Assembly: GCF_031455095.1 (NCBI RefSeq)
Contig: NZ_JAVDSB010000001.1
Span: forward strand, 496,001-560,000
DNA: 64,000 bases
Direction: 5' to 3'
Source of the DNA: Paenibacillus_E qinlingensis_A
GTDB taxonomy: Bacteria; Bacillota; Bacilli; Paenibacillales; NBRC-103111
The position numbers and the translations under genes were made by a program. Positions 18,326-27,158 of this stretch are shown piece by piece. The notes beneath the pieces are model-generated. The model was given only the letters and a program-made list of their open reading frames with translations. It had not been told where the DNA came from and did not search any database. How positions within the stretch are numbered: the stretch's first letter is position 1; each line of letters opens with the position of its first letter.

Positions 18326-18499
18326 ATGAGGAGCCCTCACCAGTGGTGGGGGCTGCCCTTGATTTTCACACCAGATGTAACCGATTTCAAGTTTTCGTCG
18401 AATCTGGAGATTTTAGGTTTTCGTCCAGAAACTGCTGGAAGTGTATAGCGAATTCAACGCTAATCATAAAATCTCATAAGTACATGTATACATATATGC

Positions 18500-18525
18500 A
18501 AAAACCGCTGAGGCGGTTTTTTTTT
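18500..18525 (+). terminator. Strong intrinsic terminator downstream of the isomerase operon
   Basis: AAAACCGC-TGAG-GCGGTTTT perfect stem followed by a run of nine T. Confidence 0.9.
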
Positions 18526-18650
18526 GCGTTTGGAGCGGTGCTTGAAGGCGAAGGTTCTTCGAAGGACGATTTTTCTGTGGTATGTACAAGATTAAGAGTT
18601 AAAAGATTCATCTAGGGTGGAATAGGAGCAACGAGCGGTAGAAGAAATAC

Positions 18651-18686
18651 GAGCAATAAGAGCAATAAGAGCAATACGAGCAACAC
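18651..18686 (+). repeat. Short tandem array of a 9-bp unit
   Basis: Four consecutive 9-mers: GAGCAATAA, GAGCAATAA, GAGCAATAC, GAGCAACAC. It looks like a decaying microsatellite in non-coding DNA. Confidence 0.7.
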
Positions 18687-18829
18687 CAGCATCCTAGTTC
18701 GAACGACAAATCTTCATTATAGACGCATCAGCTTCAACAGCGCATTAGCACGATAGACCAACACACTATCTCCACCAAATCAACAATACCGACCAACACC
18801 TAACGAACAAGCTAAATGAAAATAACAAT

Positions 18830-19033
18830 AACTGTATAATATGTAGTTAATTTGATTCATATCGTCTAGAAAAATCAAATAGCTGTAAAAAATACAGTTA
18901 ATTTTTACCATTTTTATTAAAAGTGATCAAAAACCAAAGATTAGCTTTACTTTTTCCATTTATTCTTCAAAAAGTCGCAAAATCAGCTCAAATAGATGGA
19001 GGTTTTCCATTTATTTAGAAAATGGGATTAGGC
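18830..19033. repeat. Degenerate tandem repeat, period about 51 bp, four units
   Basis: Units start near 18830, 18881, 18932 and 18983. Units 1 and 2 share AACTGTA/AGCTGTA followed by an AGTTAATTT block, 51 bp apart, with the CTGTA-TACAG palindrome in unit 2. Units 3 and 4 share an exact TTTTCCATTTATT (18952-18964 and 19003-19015), again 51 bp apart, and unit 2 carries the related ACCATTTTTATT at the matching phase. Read by eye; divergence is high. Confidence 0.55.
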
Positions 19034-19094
19034 CACACGCCAACACATCGGCACCCGACTCAATCCCGGTTCCCACCCCGTCTGAGCAGCCCAC

Positions 19095-19931
19095 TCACTT
19101 CACATAAGGATGCCGAAAACCATCCGGCGTTTGCCCGACGGCTTTACGAAACGTCGAGATGAAATGCGACGCATCCAGAAACCCCGTAGCTTCTGCGATG
19201 TGTTTTACTGTTAGATTAGGCTGAGCGATCAACATTTCCTTGGACTTCTGCAGGCGCAGCTGAAGCAGATATTGGTACGGAGAGAGTCCGAAAGCACGAC
19301 GAAATAATGTATTTACATGCTGCGCAGAGACACCGAGCTGAGTGGCCATCCAGCTCAGACCAACATGTGCGGCAGCGAAGTTTTGTTCGAGCTGGAGCAG
19401 AAGCGGCAGAAGCCGCTCGTGACTTTGCGAGAAGGAGGCACTTTTGTTCAAGATGCCGTGCTTCTTAAGCAGCGTCAGGAATTGATAGATTTCTAAGGAA
19501 CCGTTGGTTCCGGTGAAATCATGACTATCCCGATATTTATGATAGTAATATTCATGAATAGTAGCGAGCGGCGTATCAGGTCCCCAGCTGATTTGCGACG
19601 ATAAAGGAATTTCCAAGGCATGCACGATAGATGCAGCTAACGCGCCATCGAACGTTAAATACCACGTGGACCATGGCGTGTCAGTCACGTTATAAGTATG
19701 AGGGATACCGCCAGCGAGCAGCATCCCTTGCCGTTCGCCAAGTTTAACGGGGCCGCTGTCCAGAATGATTTCCCCACTACCGGAGATGGTTTGCAGCCAA
19801 TGAAAGCAAGGATATCCCTCATGCCTTTCATAATACTGCTGCTCGCGTTCATATCCGATGGTTTCGAGGATCAGGGGGAGCTTGCGGTCCGTTTCGGTAA
19901 TTACGAAAAACTTTCTATAATCAATAGCCAT
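19095..19931 (-). CDS. AraC-family regulator, divergent from lacZ
   Basis: A 278-residue AraC-family regulator with an N-terminal cupin-type ligand domain (YPCFHWLQTISGSGEIILDSG ... LLAGGIPHTYNV). Its C-terminal double helix-turn-helix reads LSWMATQLGVSAQHVNTLFRRAFGLSPYQYLLQLRLQKSKEML and IAEATGFLDASHFISTFRKAVGQTP. It is divergently transcribed from the beta-galactosidase gene with 131 bp between the starts. That is the usual arrangement for a regulator controlling its neighbour, here probably in response to a galactoside or its product (inference). The ATG at 19931 follows an AAGAGAT-type weak ribosome site. Confidence 0.9.
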   Translation of the reverse strand: MAIDYRKFFVITETDRKLPLILETIGYEREQQYYERHEGYPCFHWLQTISGSGEIILDSGPVKLGERQGMLLAGGIPHTYNVTDTPWSTWYLTFDGALAASIVHALEIPLSSQISWGPDTPLATIHEYYYHKYRDSHDFTGTNGSLEIYQFLTLLKKHGILNKSASFSQSHERLLPLLLQLEQNFAAAHVGLSWMATQLGVSAQHVNTLFRRAFGLSPYQYLLQLRLQKSKEMLIAQPNLTVKHIAEATGFLDASHFISTFRKAVGQTPDGFRHPYVK

Positions 19932-20028
19932 GACAAGTCCATCTCTTTCATTTTTTAATATGTGATGCGTAGTATCTTATATTTTAAAAGAAATAGTTGT
20001 CTTGTACAATGAGGGAAGCAGGTTGATT

Positions 20029-20034
20029 TATAAT
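20029..20034 (+). promoter_or_regulatory. Candidate -10 box for lacZ (TATAAT)
   Basis: A perfect TATAAT lies 28 bp before the lacZ start. No good -35 hexamer sits 16-18 bp upstream, which fits a promoter that needs an activator such as the divergent AraC protein. Confidence 0.45.
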
Positions 20035-20062
20035 CCAATAACCTAAAGTGAGGCATACATCC

Positions 20063-23000
20063 ATGGCGAATAAATTTGTATACACAGCACCCGAAAATGG
20101 TTACCCCGAATGGAACAATAATCCTGACATCTATCAATTGAATCGGTTAGAGGCTCATGCTACCTTAATGCCTTATCACACGGAAGAGGAAGCGCTGGCA
20201 GGCGTTCGAGAGGCTTCGCAATTTTATCAAAATTTAAATGGCACATGGAACTTTCATTTCGCTGAAAATGCAGACAAACGTCCGCAGGATTTCTATAAAG
20301 TGGACTTTGATAGCAGCAATTGGGCGGAAATTGCCGTACCTTCGCATTGGCAGTTGCAAGGCTTTGACTTTCCGCAATACACGAATATCATTTACCCTTG
20401 GGTAGGTCACGAAGATATTAAGCCGCCATTTGCCCCGGTGAAATATAATCCTGTCGGTTCTTATGTGCGCAGCTTTTCGATCCCGGAAGGTTGGGATGGT
20501 CAGCCCGTGTACCTAAGCTTTCAAGGGGTAGAGTCAGCTTTCTATGTATGGGTGAATGGTGATATGGTTGGCTTTAGCCAGGATTCGTTTACACCTGCGG
20601 ATTTTGATATTACGCCATATCTGATCGAGGGCGAGAATAAGCTTGCGGTGGAAGTGTATCGCTGGAGTGATGCAAGCTGGTTAGAAGATCAAGACTTCTG
20701 GCGCTTGAGTGGGATTTTCCGCGATGTGTATCTATACACGACACCTACCGTACATATTGCTGATTTTAAAGTAGACACGCATCTAGACAGCGCTTGCGAA
20801 GATGCTGAACTACGCATTCAAGCGACCATCACGAATTATGATCTGAAAAGTCAAGGCGTGCACCATGTTGAAGCGATGTTATACGATAGCGAGCAGCAAG
20901 CAATGTGGGATGCGCCGCTACGTGTTGATGTTCAAACGAATGATACGGCTAAGCAATCCATTGAACTGTCGACTCACATGGCGCGTCCGGCCAAATGGAG
21001 CGCGGAAAATCCATACTTGTATACGTTGGTACTTCGTTTATCAAATGAAGAAGGCGAACTTATCGAGACAGAAAGTTGTAAAGTCGGATTCCGTAAGTTT
21101 GAAATCGAAGATGGCTTGATGAAAATCAATGGTCAGGTTATCACGTTCAAAGGTGTGAACCGTCACGAGTTTGATCGTGATCGCGGTCGATCCGTTAGAG
21201 AGGAAAGCATGCTAGCAGATATATTACTGATGAAACAATACAATATCAATGCAGTGAGGACCTCACATTACCCGAACAATCCGCGGTGGTATGAGCTTTG
21301 TGATCAGTATGGCTTATATGTAATTGATGAAACCAATCTAGAAACGCACGGTTCATGGAGCTATCCACAATATGAATTAGGTGAAACGGTGCCTGGAAGT
21401 CGACCTGAGTGGACTGGTGCTGTTCTGGATCGCGCGAACTCCATGCTGCAAAGAGACAAGAATCATCCATCCATCGTTATTTGGTCGCTCGGTAATGAGT
21501 CTTTTGGTGGCGATAATTTCTTGAAAATGCATGATTTCTTCCGTGAAGCTGATCCTTCCAGAGTTGTTCACTATGAAGGTGTGTACTGGTGGCGCGAATC
21601 CGAAAGAGCATCGGATATGGAAAGTCAAATGTATTCCAAAATTGAGAAAATCGAAGAATACGCCAAAAACCAGCCGAAGAAGCCGTTTATTCTTTGTGAA
21701 TACAGTCACGCGATGGGGAATTCCTGCGGTAACTTATTTAAGTACTGGGAGTTGTTCGATAAATACCCGGTCCTTCAAGGTGGGTTCATCTGGGATTGGA
21801 TCGATCAATCCATTCGGACAACGACACCGGATGGCATCAGTTATCATGCCTACGGCGGCGATTTTGGCGACACGCCGAATGATGGCAATTTCTGCGGCAA
21901 CGGCTTGATCTTCGCAGATCGCTCGGTTTCACCAAAGCTGCACGAAGTGAAGAAGTGCTACCAGAATGTGAAGTTCGAAGCGGTAGATGTGGCGAAAGGC
22001 CAAATCCAAGTGACCAACCAATTCTTATTCACGAATTTGAATGAATTTGATTGGACATGGACGATTACACGCAATGGTGTCGCGGCGGCTAGCCGTGTGA
22101 TTAGCCATTCCTATTCCGTTGCACCTGGTGAGACAACGACGATTGAGCTTGCGTTGGATGCGTTGGAAAGTCATTTCCCGAGGGATGAATTCGTGCTAAC
22201 GCTGAGCTTATCCTTGAAGGCCGACACATTATGGGCTGCAAAAGGACATGAAATTGCCTGGGAGCAATTTATCCTTCCAGCAGCGAATTTGACTACGAAT
22301 TCCGGTAATTGGGAAGCGGAGAAGGAATCAGCTGCAGCTCTAACCACAGAGACTGCCGTGCAAGTGGTAACAACTTCGGAGAACAGCATCTTGCTTCAAG
22401 GGGACCGTTTTGCCCTGCGTATGGATGCGTTGACTGGCGATATAACTTCCTACGTATACGAAGGAGTCGAACTCTTCCAAACAGGACCCGTGCCGAACTT
22501 CTGGCGCGCATATACAGATAATGATCGAGGAAACCAGCATCATATTCGTTGTGCGCCGTGGCAAGGAGCTGGAAGCGGCCGCAAGCTTCTTTCCTTACAA
22601 GCCAAATCGCTGGATTCAGGACGCGCTGAAGTTCGCGTACGCTTTGGGTTAGCGACACAGCCTGTGTCCGACGTACAATTTGTTTACACCGTTTCCACCT
22701 CTGGTGAAGTGGAGGTTCGTATGCAACTAACACCTGGCGACAAGTTGCCAGAAATCCCTGAAGTTGGCGTCATGTTTGAATTGGACAGTTCCTTCGAGAA
22801 CTTAGCATGGTATGGCCGCGGACCGCACGAGAACCACTGGGATCGCAATGTTGGCGCGAAGCTTGCGCTGCATAACGGAACTGTCGAAGAACAGTTCGTT
22901 CCGTACTTGCGTCCACAGGAATGTGGCAATAAGACGGATGTTCGTTGGGCGACGCTCACGAATGCAGCGGGGCGTGGATTGCGTATCGCAGGTTTACCAA

Positions 23001-23215
23001 CGGTTGAGCTCAATGCTCTGCCATACTCCCCTTTCGAACTGGAAGCACATGATCATCCTTATAAGCTGCCTGTAAGTGATAAAGTTGTGGTACGTGTCAA
23101 CTACAAGCAAATGGGCGTTGGCGGTGACGACAGCTGGGGCGCAAGAACACATCCCGAGTTTACGTTGTTCGCTAACCGTACGTATGAATATGCGTTTACC
23201 TTTAAAGGTATTTAA
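20063..23215 (+). CDS. lacZ: Beta-galactosidase, glycoside hydrolase family 2
   Basis: A 1050-residue LacZ-type GH2 enzyme hydrolysing terminal beta-galactosides. It has the full domain set: N-terminal jelly-roll (FHFAENADKRP ... VPSHWQLQGFD), two immunoglobulin-like domains and a TIM barrel with the signature NAVRTSHYPN. The acid/base is E479 (WSLGNES) and the nucleophile E546 (LCEYSHAMGN). The C-terminal domain contains WYGRGPHENHWDR. No signal peptide, hence intracellular. The length and residue spacing match E. coli LacZ closely. The ATG at 20063 was preferred to a GTG at 20048 because the GTGAGG including that GTG works as its ribosome site. The gene is monocistronic, ending at a strong bidirectional terminator. 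Confidence 0.95.
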   Translation: MANKFVYTAPENGYPEWNNNPDIYQLNRLEAHATLMPYHTEEEALAGVREASQFYQNLNGTWNFHFAENADKRPQDFYKVDFDSSNWAEIAVPSHWQLQGFDFPQYTNIIYPWVGHEDIKPPFAPVKYNPVGSYVRSFSIPEGWDGQPVYLSFQGVESAFYVWVNGDMVGFSQDSFTPADFDITPYLIEGENKLAVEVYRWSDASWLEDQDFWRLSGIFRDVYLYTTPTVHIADFKVDTHLDSACEDAELRIQATITNYDLKSQGVHHVEAMLYDSEQQAMWDAPLRVDVQTNDTAKQSIELSTHMARPAKWSAENPYLYTLVLRLSNEEGELIETESCKVGFRKFEIEDGLMKINGQVITFKGVNRHEFDRDRGRSVREESMLADILLMKQYNINAVRTSHYPNNPRWYELCDQYGLYVIDETNLETHGSWSYPQYELGETVPGSRPEWTGAVLDRANSMLQRDKNHPSIVIWSLGNESFGGDNFLKMHDFFREADPSRVVHYEGVYWWRESERASDMESQMYSKIEKIEEYAKNQPKKPFILCEYSHAMGNSCGNLFKYWELFDKYPVLQGGFIWDWIDQSIRTTTPDGISYHAYGGDFGDTPNDGNFCGNGLIFADRSVSPKLHEVKKCYQNVKFEAVDVAKGQIQVTNQFLFTNLNEFDWTWTITRNGVAAASRVISHSYSVAPGETTTIELALDALESHFPRDEFVLTLSLSLKADTLWAAKGHEIAWEQFILPAANLTTNSGNWEAEKESAAALTTETAVQVVTTSENSILLQGDRFALRMDALTGDITSYVYEGVELFQTGPVPNFWRAYTDNDRGNQHHIRCAPWQGAGSGRKLLSLQAKSLDSGRAEVRVRFGLATQPVSDVQFVYTVSTSGEVEVRMQLTPGDKLPEIPEVGVMFELDSSFENLAWYGRGPHENHWDRNVGAKLALHNGTVEEQFVPYLRPQECGNKTDVRWATLTNAAGRGLRIAGLPTVELNALPYSPFELEAHDHPYKLPVSDKVVVRVNYKQMGVGGDDSWGARTHPEFTLFANRTYEYAFTFKGI

Positions 23216-23221
23216 TTAAGC

Positions 23222-23273
23222 AAAAAAAGCTGTCCCGTAAGTAGATTCTTCTACTCGAGGACAGCTTTTTTTT
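23222..23273 (+). terminator. Bidirectional terminator between lacZ and the MFS gene
   Basis: A long perfect stem AAAAAAAGCTGTCC / GGACAGCTTTTTTT around a 23-base loop (itself with GTAGA/TCTAC pairing), with A- and T-runs on the two sides. Confidence 0.95.
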
Positions 23274-23275
23274 AT

Positions 23276-24808
23276 TCACGAATGCTCAGTCGTACCTTTG
23301 AATTCCTTGGTAGGATCTAGCTGCTCTTTACTCATGGCAAAGGCGAAAATCAACGCTAATGATGCCGGTATGATCGTCCAAGCGAAGGTGAGTACGATAG
23401 ACGAGGATAGAGCACTTGTGATTTTGTCCAGCACAGGGGCTGGAATGTCGAGCCTCTTGGCGGGATCCAGCAAGGTATGTGAATCGCCTGCTGGCATAGC
23501 GACCGGCGATTGCCCGTTAGCGGTGAAAGCTTCTGTCATTTTTCTGGTAAAAGCATGGCTCTGGATAATTCCGAACACCGTAATCCCAAGCGTCATGCCG
23601 AGGGAACGGAGGAAATTCAAGGTCGAAGTGGCTGAGCCGCGTTGACGAGCATCAAATACGTAAATCGCCGCATTACTGAGTACCGAGAAGGAAGCGCCAA
23701 TCCCAAGTCCAATAACAATCATATACAGGGTCACGAGCCACCGAGGTGAATCCCCTGAAAGCGTCGTTAGCAATAGCGTACCGACAACGAGTAGTGCGAT
23801 GGTTGGTATCATGATGGAACGAAAGCTGAATTTGGTCATTAAGAATCCGCCGCCTGTTGCAGTGACCACAGTACCAAGCATCATTGGAAGCAAGACTAAG
23901 CCTGAGTTTGTGGCCGACCCGCCTAAGACACCTTGAATAAATATCGGAATATACACGGACGCCGTTATGAAGGCAGCACCGCTGCAGATCGCTACCGCAT
24001 TACTTGTTGCATACAAGCGATTCTTAAACATCCCGAACGAAATAATCGGCTCAGCTGCTTTGCGCTCAACACATATAAAGGCGGTCGTCAACACAGCGAA
24101 TAGGCCGAATAAACCAAGGATGAACGCGGAATCCCAAGCATATTGTTTGCCGCCTAATTCAAGTGCGAACATAAGCGATACGATGGCGGCGACAAGCAGG
24201 CTAGCTCCCCACCAATCGATGCGCTGCTTCGAATGCTCGACAGATTCTTTATAGAAGAAGGCAATGAATATAAATGCAACCATACCCAAGGGCAGGTTGA
24301 TGTAAAAGACCCATTTCCAACTAATATAATCGGTTATGTAGGCGCCTAACAACGGTCCGAATATACTCGACATCCCAAATACCGCGCCGAATAAGCCACC
24401 TAACTTACCGCGGGATTCCGGTGGGACCGCATCAAACATAATCGTGAAAGCGATCGGTACAAGGGCACCACCGCCAATCCCTTGAATGGCCCGATACATA
24501 CTCAACTCGACAATCGATTCAGCCGTACCGCACAGAATGGAGCCCAACATGAAGACGAGGAGCCCGAATACGAAAAATCTCTTACGGCCATACATATCGG
24601 ATAATTTCCCGAAGATCGGCATGCCTGCCATTTCTGCAACCATATAAGCGGAGGTTACCCATACGAATTTATCCAATCCGCCAAGCTCCCCGACAATGGT
24701 CCCCATCGCCGTTGCCACAATGGTATTATCCATGGAAGCCATAAGAATGCCTAGTAGAAGCCCTGAAAGGACAATGCCTAAACCTTTATTCTTTTGTATG
24801 GTGGACAT
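23276..24808 (-). CDS. DHA2-family (EmrB/QacA) 14-helix drug exporter
   Basis: A 510-residue major facilitator of the drug:H+ antiporter-2 family with about 14 hydrophobic segments. Recognisable motifs are LDNT-like SMDNTIVATAMGTI at the N-terminus, GKLSDMYGRKRFFVFG (motif A) and GIGGGALVPIAF with FGAVFGMSSIFGPLLGAYI (motif C, the antiporter signature). It should export toxic or lipophilic compounds using the proton gradient. The start is uncertain. The ATG at 24808 has GTGAGG about 12 bases upstream. An ATG ten codons further out (24838) adds a basic segment, but GAGGTG lies about 17 bases from it. Monocistronic. Confidence 0.9.
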   Translation of the reverse strand: MSTIQKNKGLGIVLSGLLLGILMASMDNTIVATAMGTIVGELGGLDKFVWVTSAYMVAEMAGMPIFGKLSDMYGRKRFFVFGLLVFMLGSILCGTAESIVELSMYRAIQGIGGGALVPIAFTIMFDAVPPESRGKLGGLFGAVFGMSSIFGPLLGAYITDYISWKWVFYINLPLGMVAFIFIAFFYKESVEHSKQRIDWWGASLLVAAIVSLMFALELGGKQYAWDSAFILGLFGLFAVLTTAFICVERKAAEPIISFGMFKNRLYATSNAVAICSGAAFITASVYIPIFIQGVLGGSATNSGLVLLPMMLGTVVTATGGGFLMTKFSFRSIMIPTIALLVVGTLLLTTLSGDSPRWLVTLYMIVIGLGIGASFSVLSNAAIYVFDARQRGSATSTLNFLRSLGMTLGITVFGIIQSHAFTRKMTEAFTANGQSPVAMPAGDSHTLLDPAKRLDIPAPVLDKITSALSSSIVLTFAWTIIPASLALIFAFAMSKEQLDPTKEFKGTTEHS

Positions 24809-24992
24809 AGCGTTACATTTCCTCACTTTCTTGTACATGAATGGGTTTCAAACACCTCTTTTATATGTACGCAAGATGTGCATCATGATATCAGCCTAGG
24901 GATGTATTTTGCTCGTTGGAGATCCGTGTTTGACCAGAAGGTGTGACGGTGATAAGTTTAAAAGAAGATACAGGTGAAAGGTGGACTACCAC

Positions 24993-25874
24993 ATGACAAA
25001 ACATTCAGTACAACCAATCATAGGACTCATTGGAACAGGCGTTATGGGTAAAAGTATGGCAGGGCATTTTATTCAAGCAGGTTATGAGGTTCATGTCTAT
25101 ACACGAACGAAGGCAAAGGCGGAAGACCTTGTAGAGAAGGGTGCGGTATGGCAAGAAACACCAGGGGAGTTGGCACAGAAGTGTCAGATCATCATGACGA
25201 TGGTTGGATTTCCGAGCGATGTTGAGGACATTTATTTTGGGCAAAATGGGATTCTCGCTATGGCACAGCCTGGCAGCTTTTTGATCGATTTGACGACTTC
25301 GAGCCCATCGCTGGCTAAAAGAATTTATAACGAAGCGCTGACTCGGCAACTATTCGCTTTGGATGCGCCTGTCTCCGGTGGAGACATTGGAGCGAGAGAA
25401 GCGCGATTGTCCATTATGGTCGGAGGCGCGCGAGACGCGTTCGAACAGATGCTGCCCATTTTCCAGAAAATCGGCACGAATATCGTTCATCAAGGTGAAG
25501 CAGGTGCTGGGCAACATACGAAGATGTGCAATCAAATTGCCATTGCAAGTAACATGATGGGTGTCGTTGAGGCACTGGTTTATGCAAAGAAAGCAGGGCT
25601 TAACCCAACAACTGTGCTGCAAAGCATAGAAACCGGCGCGGCGGGAAGCTGGTCTTTAAGCAATTTGGGGCCGCGGATGATTGCGGATAATTTTGCGCCA
25701 GGCTTTTACGTGAAGCATTTTATTAAGGATATGAAGATTGCCTTACAATCAGCTGAGGAAATGAAAGTGGAGCTTCCTGGTCTGACTCTGGCGAAATCAC
25801 TTTATGAGCAATTAGCTGCCATGGGCGAAGAGGAAAGTGGTACCCAAGCGTTGTATAAATTAATTAATAAGTAA
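24993..25874 (+). CDS. 2-hydroxy-3-oxopropionate (tartronate semialdehyde) reductase-like, beta-hydroxyacid dehydrogenase family
   Basis: A 293-residue beta-hydroxyacid dehydrogenase. It has the dinucleotide motif GLIGTGVMGKSMAGH, the substrate loop DAPVSGGDIGAREARLSIMVGG, and the region GEAGAGQHTKMCNQ holding the catalytic lysine. The family includes 3-hydroxyisobutyrate dehydrogenase and tartronate semialdehyde reductase. The glycerate kinase gene 30 bp downstream makes the reductase of the D-glycerate pathway the more likely role (inference): tartronate semialdehyde to glycerate, then to a phosphoglycerate. The ATG at 24993 was chosen since AAAGGTGG precedes it by 8 bases; an upstream in-frame GTG lies within that site. 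Confidence 0.85.
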   Translation: MTKHSVQPIIGLIGTGVMGKSMAGHFIQAGYEVHVYTRTKAKAEDLVEKGAVWQETPGELAQKCQIIMTMVGFPSDVEDIYFGQNGILAMAQPGSFLIDLTTSSPSLAKRIYNEALTRQLFALDAPVSGGDIGAREARLSIMVGGARDAFEQMLPIFQKIGTNIVHQGEAGAGQHTKMCNQIAIASNMMGVVEALVYAKKAGLNPTTVLQSIETGAAGSWSLSNLGPRMIADNFAPGFYVKHFIKDMKIALQSAEEMKVELPGLTLAKSLYEQLAAMGEEESGTQALYKLINK

Positions 25875-25904
25875 CGTTAGATACAACGACCTGGAGGCTG
25901 AGCT

Positions 25905-27050
25905 ATGAAAATTATTATCGCACCTGATTCATTTAAAGGAAGCCTTAGCTCTGAAGGGGCGGCCGAGGCGATTAAAGCCGGGATTCTGCGAGCCATGCCC
26001 GAGATAGAAACGATCCTCATACCGATCGCGGATGGGGGAGAAGGAACCGTGGATAGTCTTGTTCAGGCTACACATGGCCAGAAGATTACTCTCCAAGTAC
26101 AAGGGCCGCTGCAAGAAGAGGTAACGGCTATGTACGGAGTTCTCGGAGACGGTGTTACGTGCGTAATTGAAATGGCATCAGCATCCGGCCTTATGCTCGT
26201 TCCAGCGGAAGGGCAGAATCCGTTAATGGCGACGACATACGGGACGGGACAACTCATCAAGCATGCACTCGATCAGGGATATCGTTCCTTCATTCTTTCC
26301 CTTGGCGGGAGTGCGACCAACGATGGTGGAAGCGGCATGCTTCAAGCGTTGGGCTTACGGCTCCTGGATGAAGAGGGGCGTGAGATTGGGGCAGGAGGGC
26401 AAGCCCTCACTCATCTTAGACATATTGATGCCACCAATTGGGACGAGCGTATTGTTGAATCTACATTTACGATTGCTTCCGATGTCACCAATCCGTTCAT
26501 TGGACCGCAAGGGGCATCCCATGTCTTTGGGCCGCAGAAAGGTGCTACGCCAGAGATGGTTGAAGTGCTAGATAAGGCCCTTACGCATTGGGCTGATCAG
26601 ATGGAAGCTCATACGGGGATCGCTGTGCATCATCTCCCTGGGGCTGGCGCTGCAGGTGGACTTGGCGGTGCTTTTCAAGCTTTCTTCCCCTCCAGCACGA
26701 AGCGAGGTATTGATGTTGTCATTGAGAATACCAAGTTGACTGAGCATCTCAAGCATGCACAACTTGTCTTCACTGGCGAGGGGCGGACAGATGCACAGAC
26801 CGCCTCTGGCAAAGCTCCGATGGGGATTGCACAGGCTGCCGCGAAGCTCGGCGTGCCAGTTATCGTGTTATCGGGATCCGTTGGGCAGGGGATTGAGAAG
26901 CTTCATGAATACGGCATCACAAGCATTTACAGCATCGTGAACGGTCCGATGACACTTCAGGAAGCTATGAGCCGCACTTCTGAGCTGCTCACACAGAAAG
27001 CGGAGCAAGTGATGCGTACATTTTTGGCTGGAAGTAAGAAGGAAGAATAG
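25905..27050 (+). CDS. Glycerate kinase (GarK/GlxK family)
   Basis: A 381-residue glycerate kinase of the GarK/GlxK fold. The hallmark N-terminus MKIIIAPDSFKGSLSS is present, followed by PIADGGEGTVDSL, SLGGSATNDGGSGMLQALG and, towards the C-terminus, VFTGEGRTDAQTASGKAPMG. It phosphorylates D-glycerate with ATP (2- or 3-position not decidable here), feeding glycolysis. GGAGG precedes the ATG. It is the second gene of a two-gene unit with the reductase-like gene, together forming the last two steps of glyoxylate, glucarate or hydroxypyruvate assimilation. No terminator was seen after it; the beta-helix gene follows after 108 bp. Confidence 0.93.
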   Translation: MKIIIAPDSFKGSLSSEGAAEAIKAGILRAMPEIETILIPIADGGEGTVDSLVQATHGQKITLQVQGPLQEEVTAMYGVLGDGVTCVIEMASASGLMLVPAEGQNPLMATTYGTGQLIKHALDQGYRSFILSLGGSATNDGGSGMLQALGLRLLDEEGREIGAGGQALTHLRHIDATNWDERIVESTFTIASDVTNPFIGPQGASHVFGPQKGATPEMVEVLDKALTHWADQMEAHTGIAVHHLPGAGAAGGLGGAFQAFFPSSTKRGIDVVIENTKLTEHLKHAQLVFTGEGRTDAQTASGKAPMGIAQAAAKLGVPVIVLSGSVGQGIEKLHEYGITSIYSIVNGPMTLQEAMSRTSELLTQKAEQVMRTFLAGSKKEE

Positions 27051-27158
27051 TATCTGTCAACGAATAAACAAGATGAGGATCTTAAGCGAACGAAAGAGGT
27101 ATACCTTCAAGCTCCTAGTCATAAATAAGGTTATCATGTTGTATAAAGGAGTAAGCTC

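Larger units (their letters stand above)
18326..19094. other. Long gene-free stretch with repeats
   Basis: About 770 bp with no credible gene. From left to right it holds a hairpin AGCCC-CACCA-G-TGGTG-GGGCT at about 18331-18353 without a T run and the strong terminator at 18500-18525. Next comes a short array of the 9-mer GAGCAATAA and variants at 18651-18686, then a low-complexity C/A-rich stretch. The last part is AT-rich with a degenerate repeat of about 51 bp at 18830-19033. Open frames here (for example 18343-18615) lack ribosome sites and family-like sequence. Confidence 0.7.

Noticed and set aside
18343..18615. 90-codon plus-strand open frame in the gene-free stretch
   Set aside because: Runs through the strong terminator at 18500-18525, has no ribosome site and no protein-like pattern.
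18651..18686. Tandem 9-mers considered as CRISPR
   Set aside because: Units are contiguous without spacers and only 9 bp long; no cas genes.
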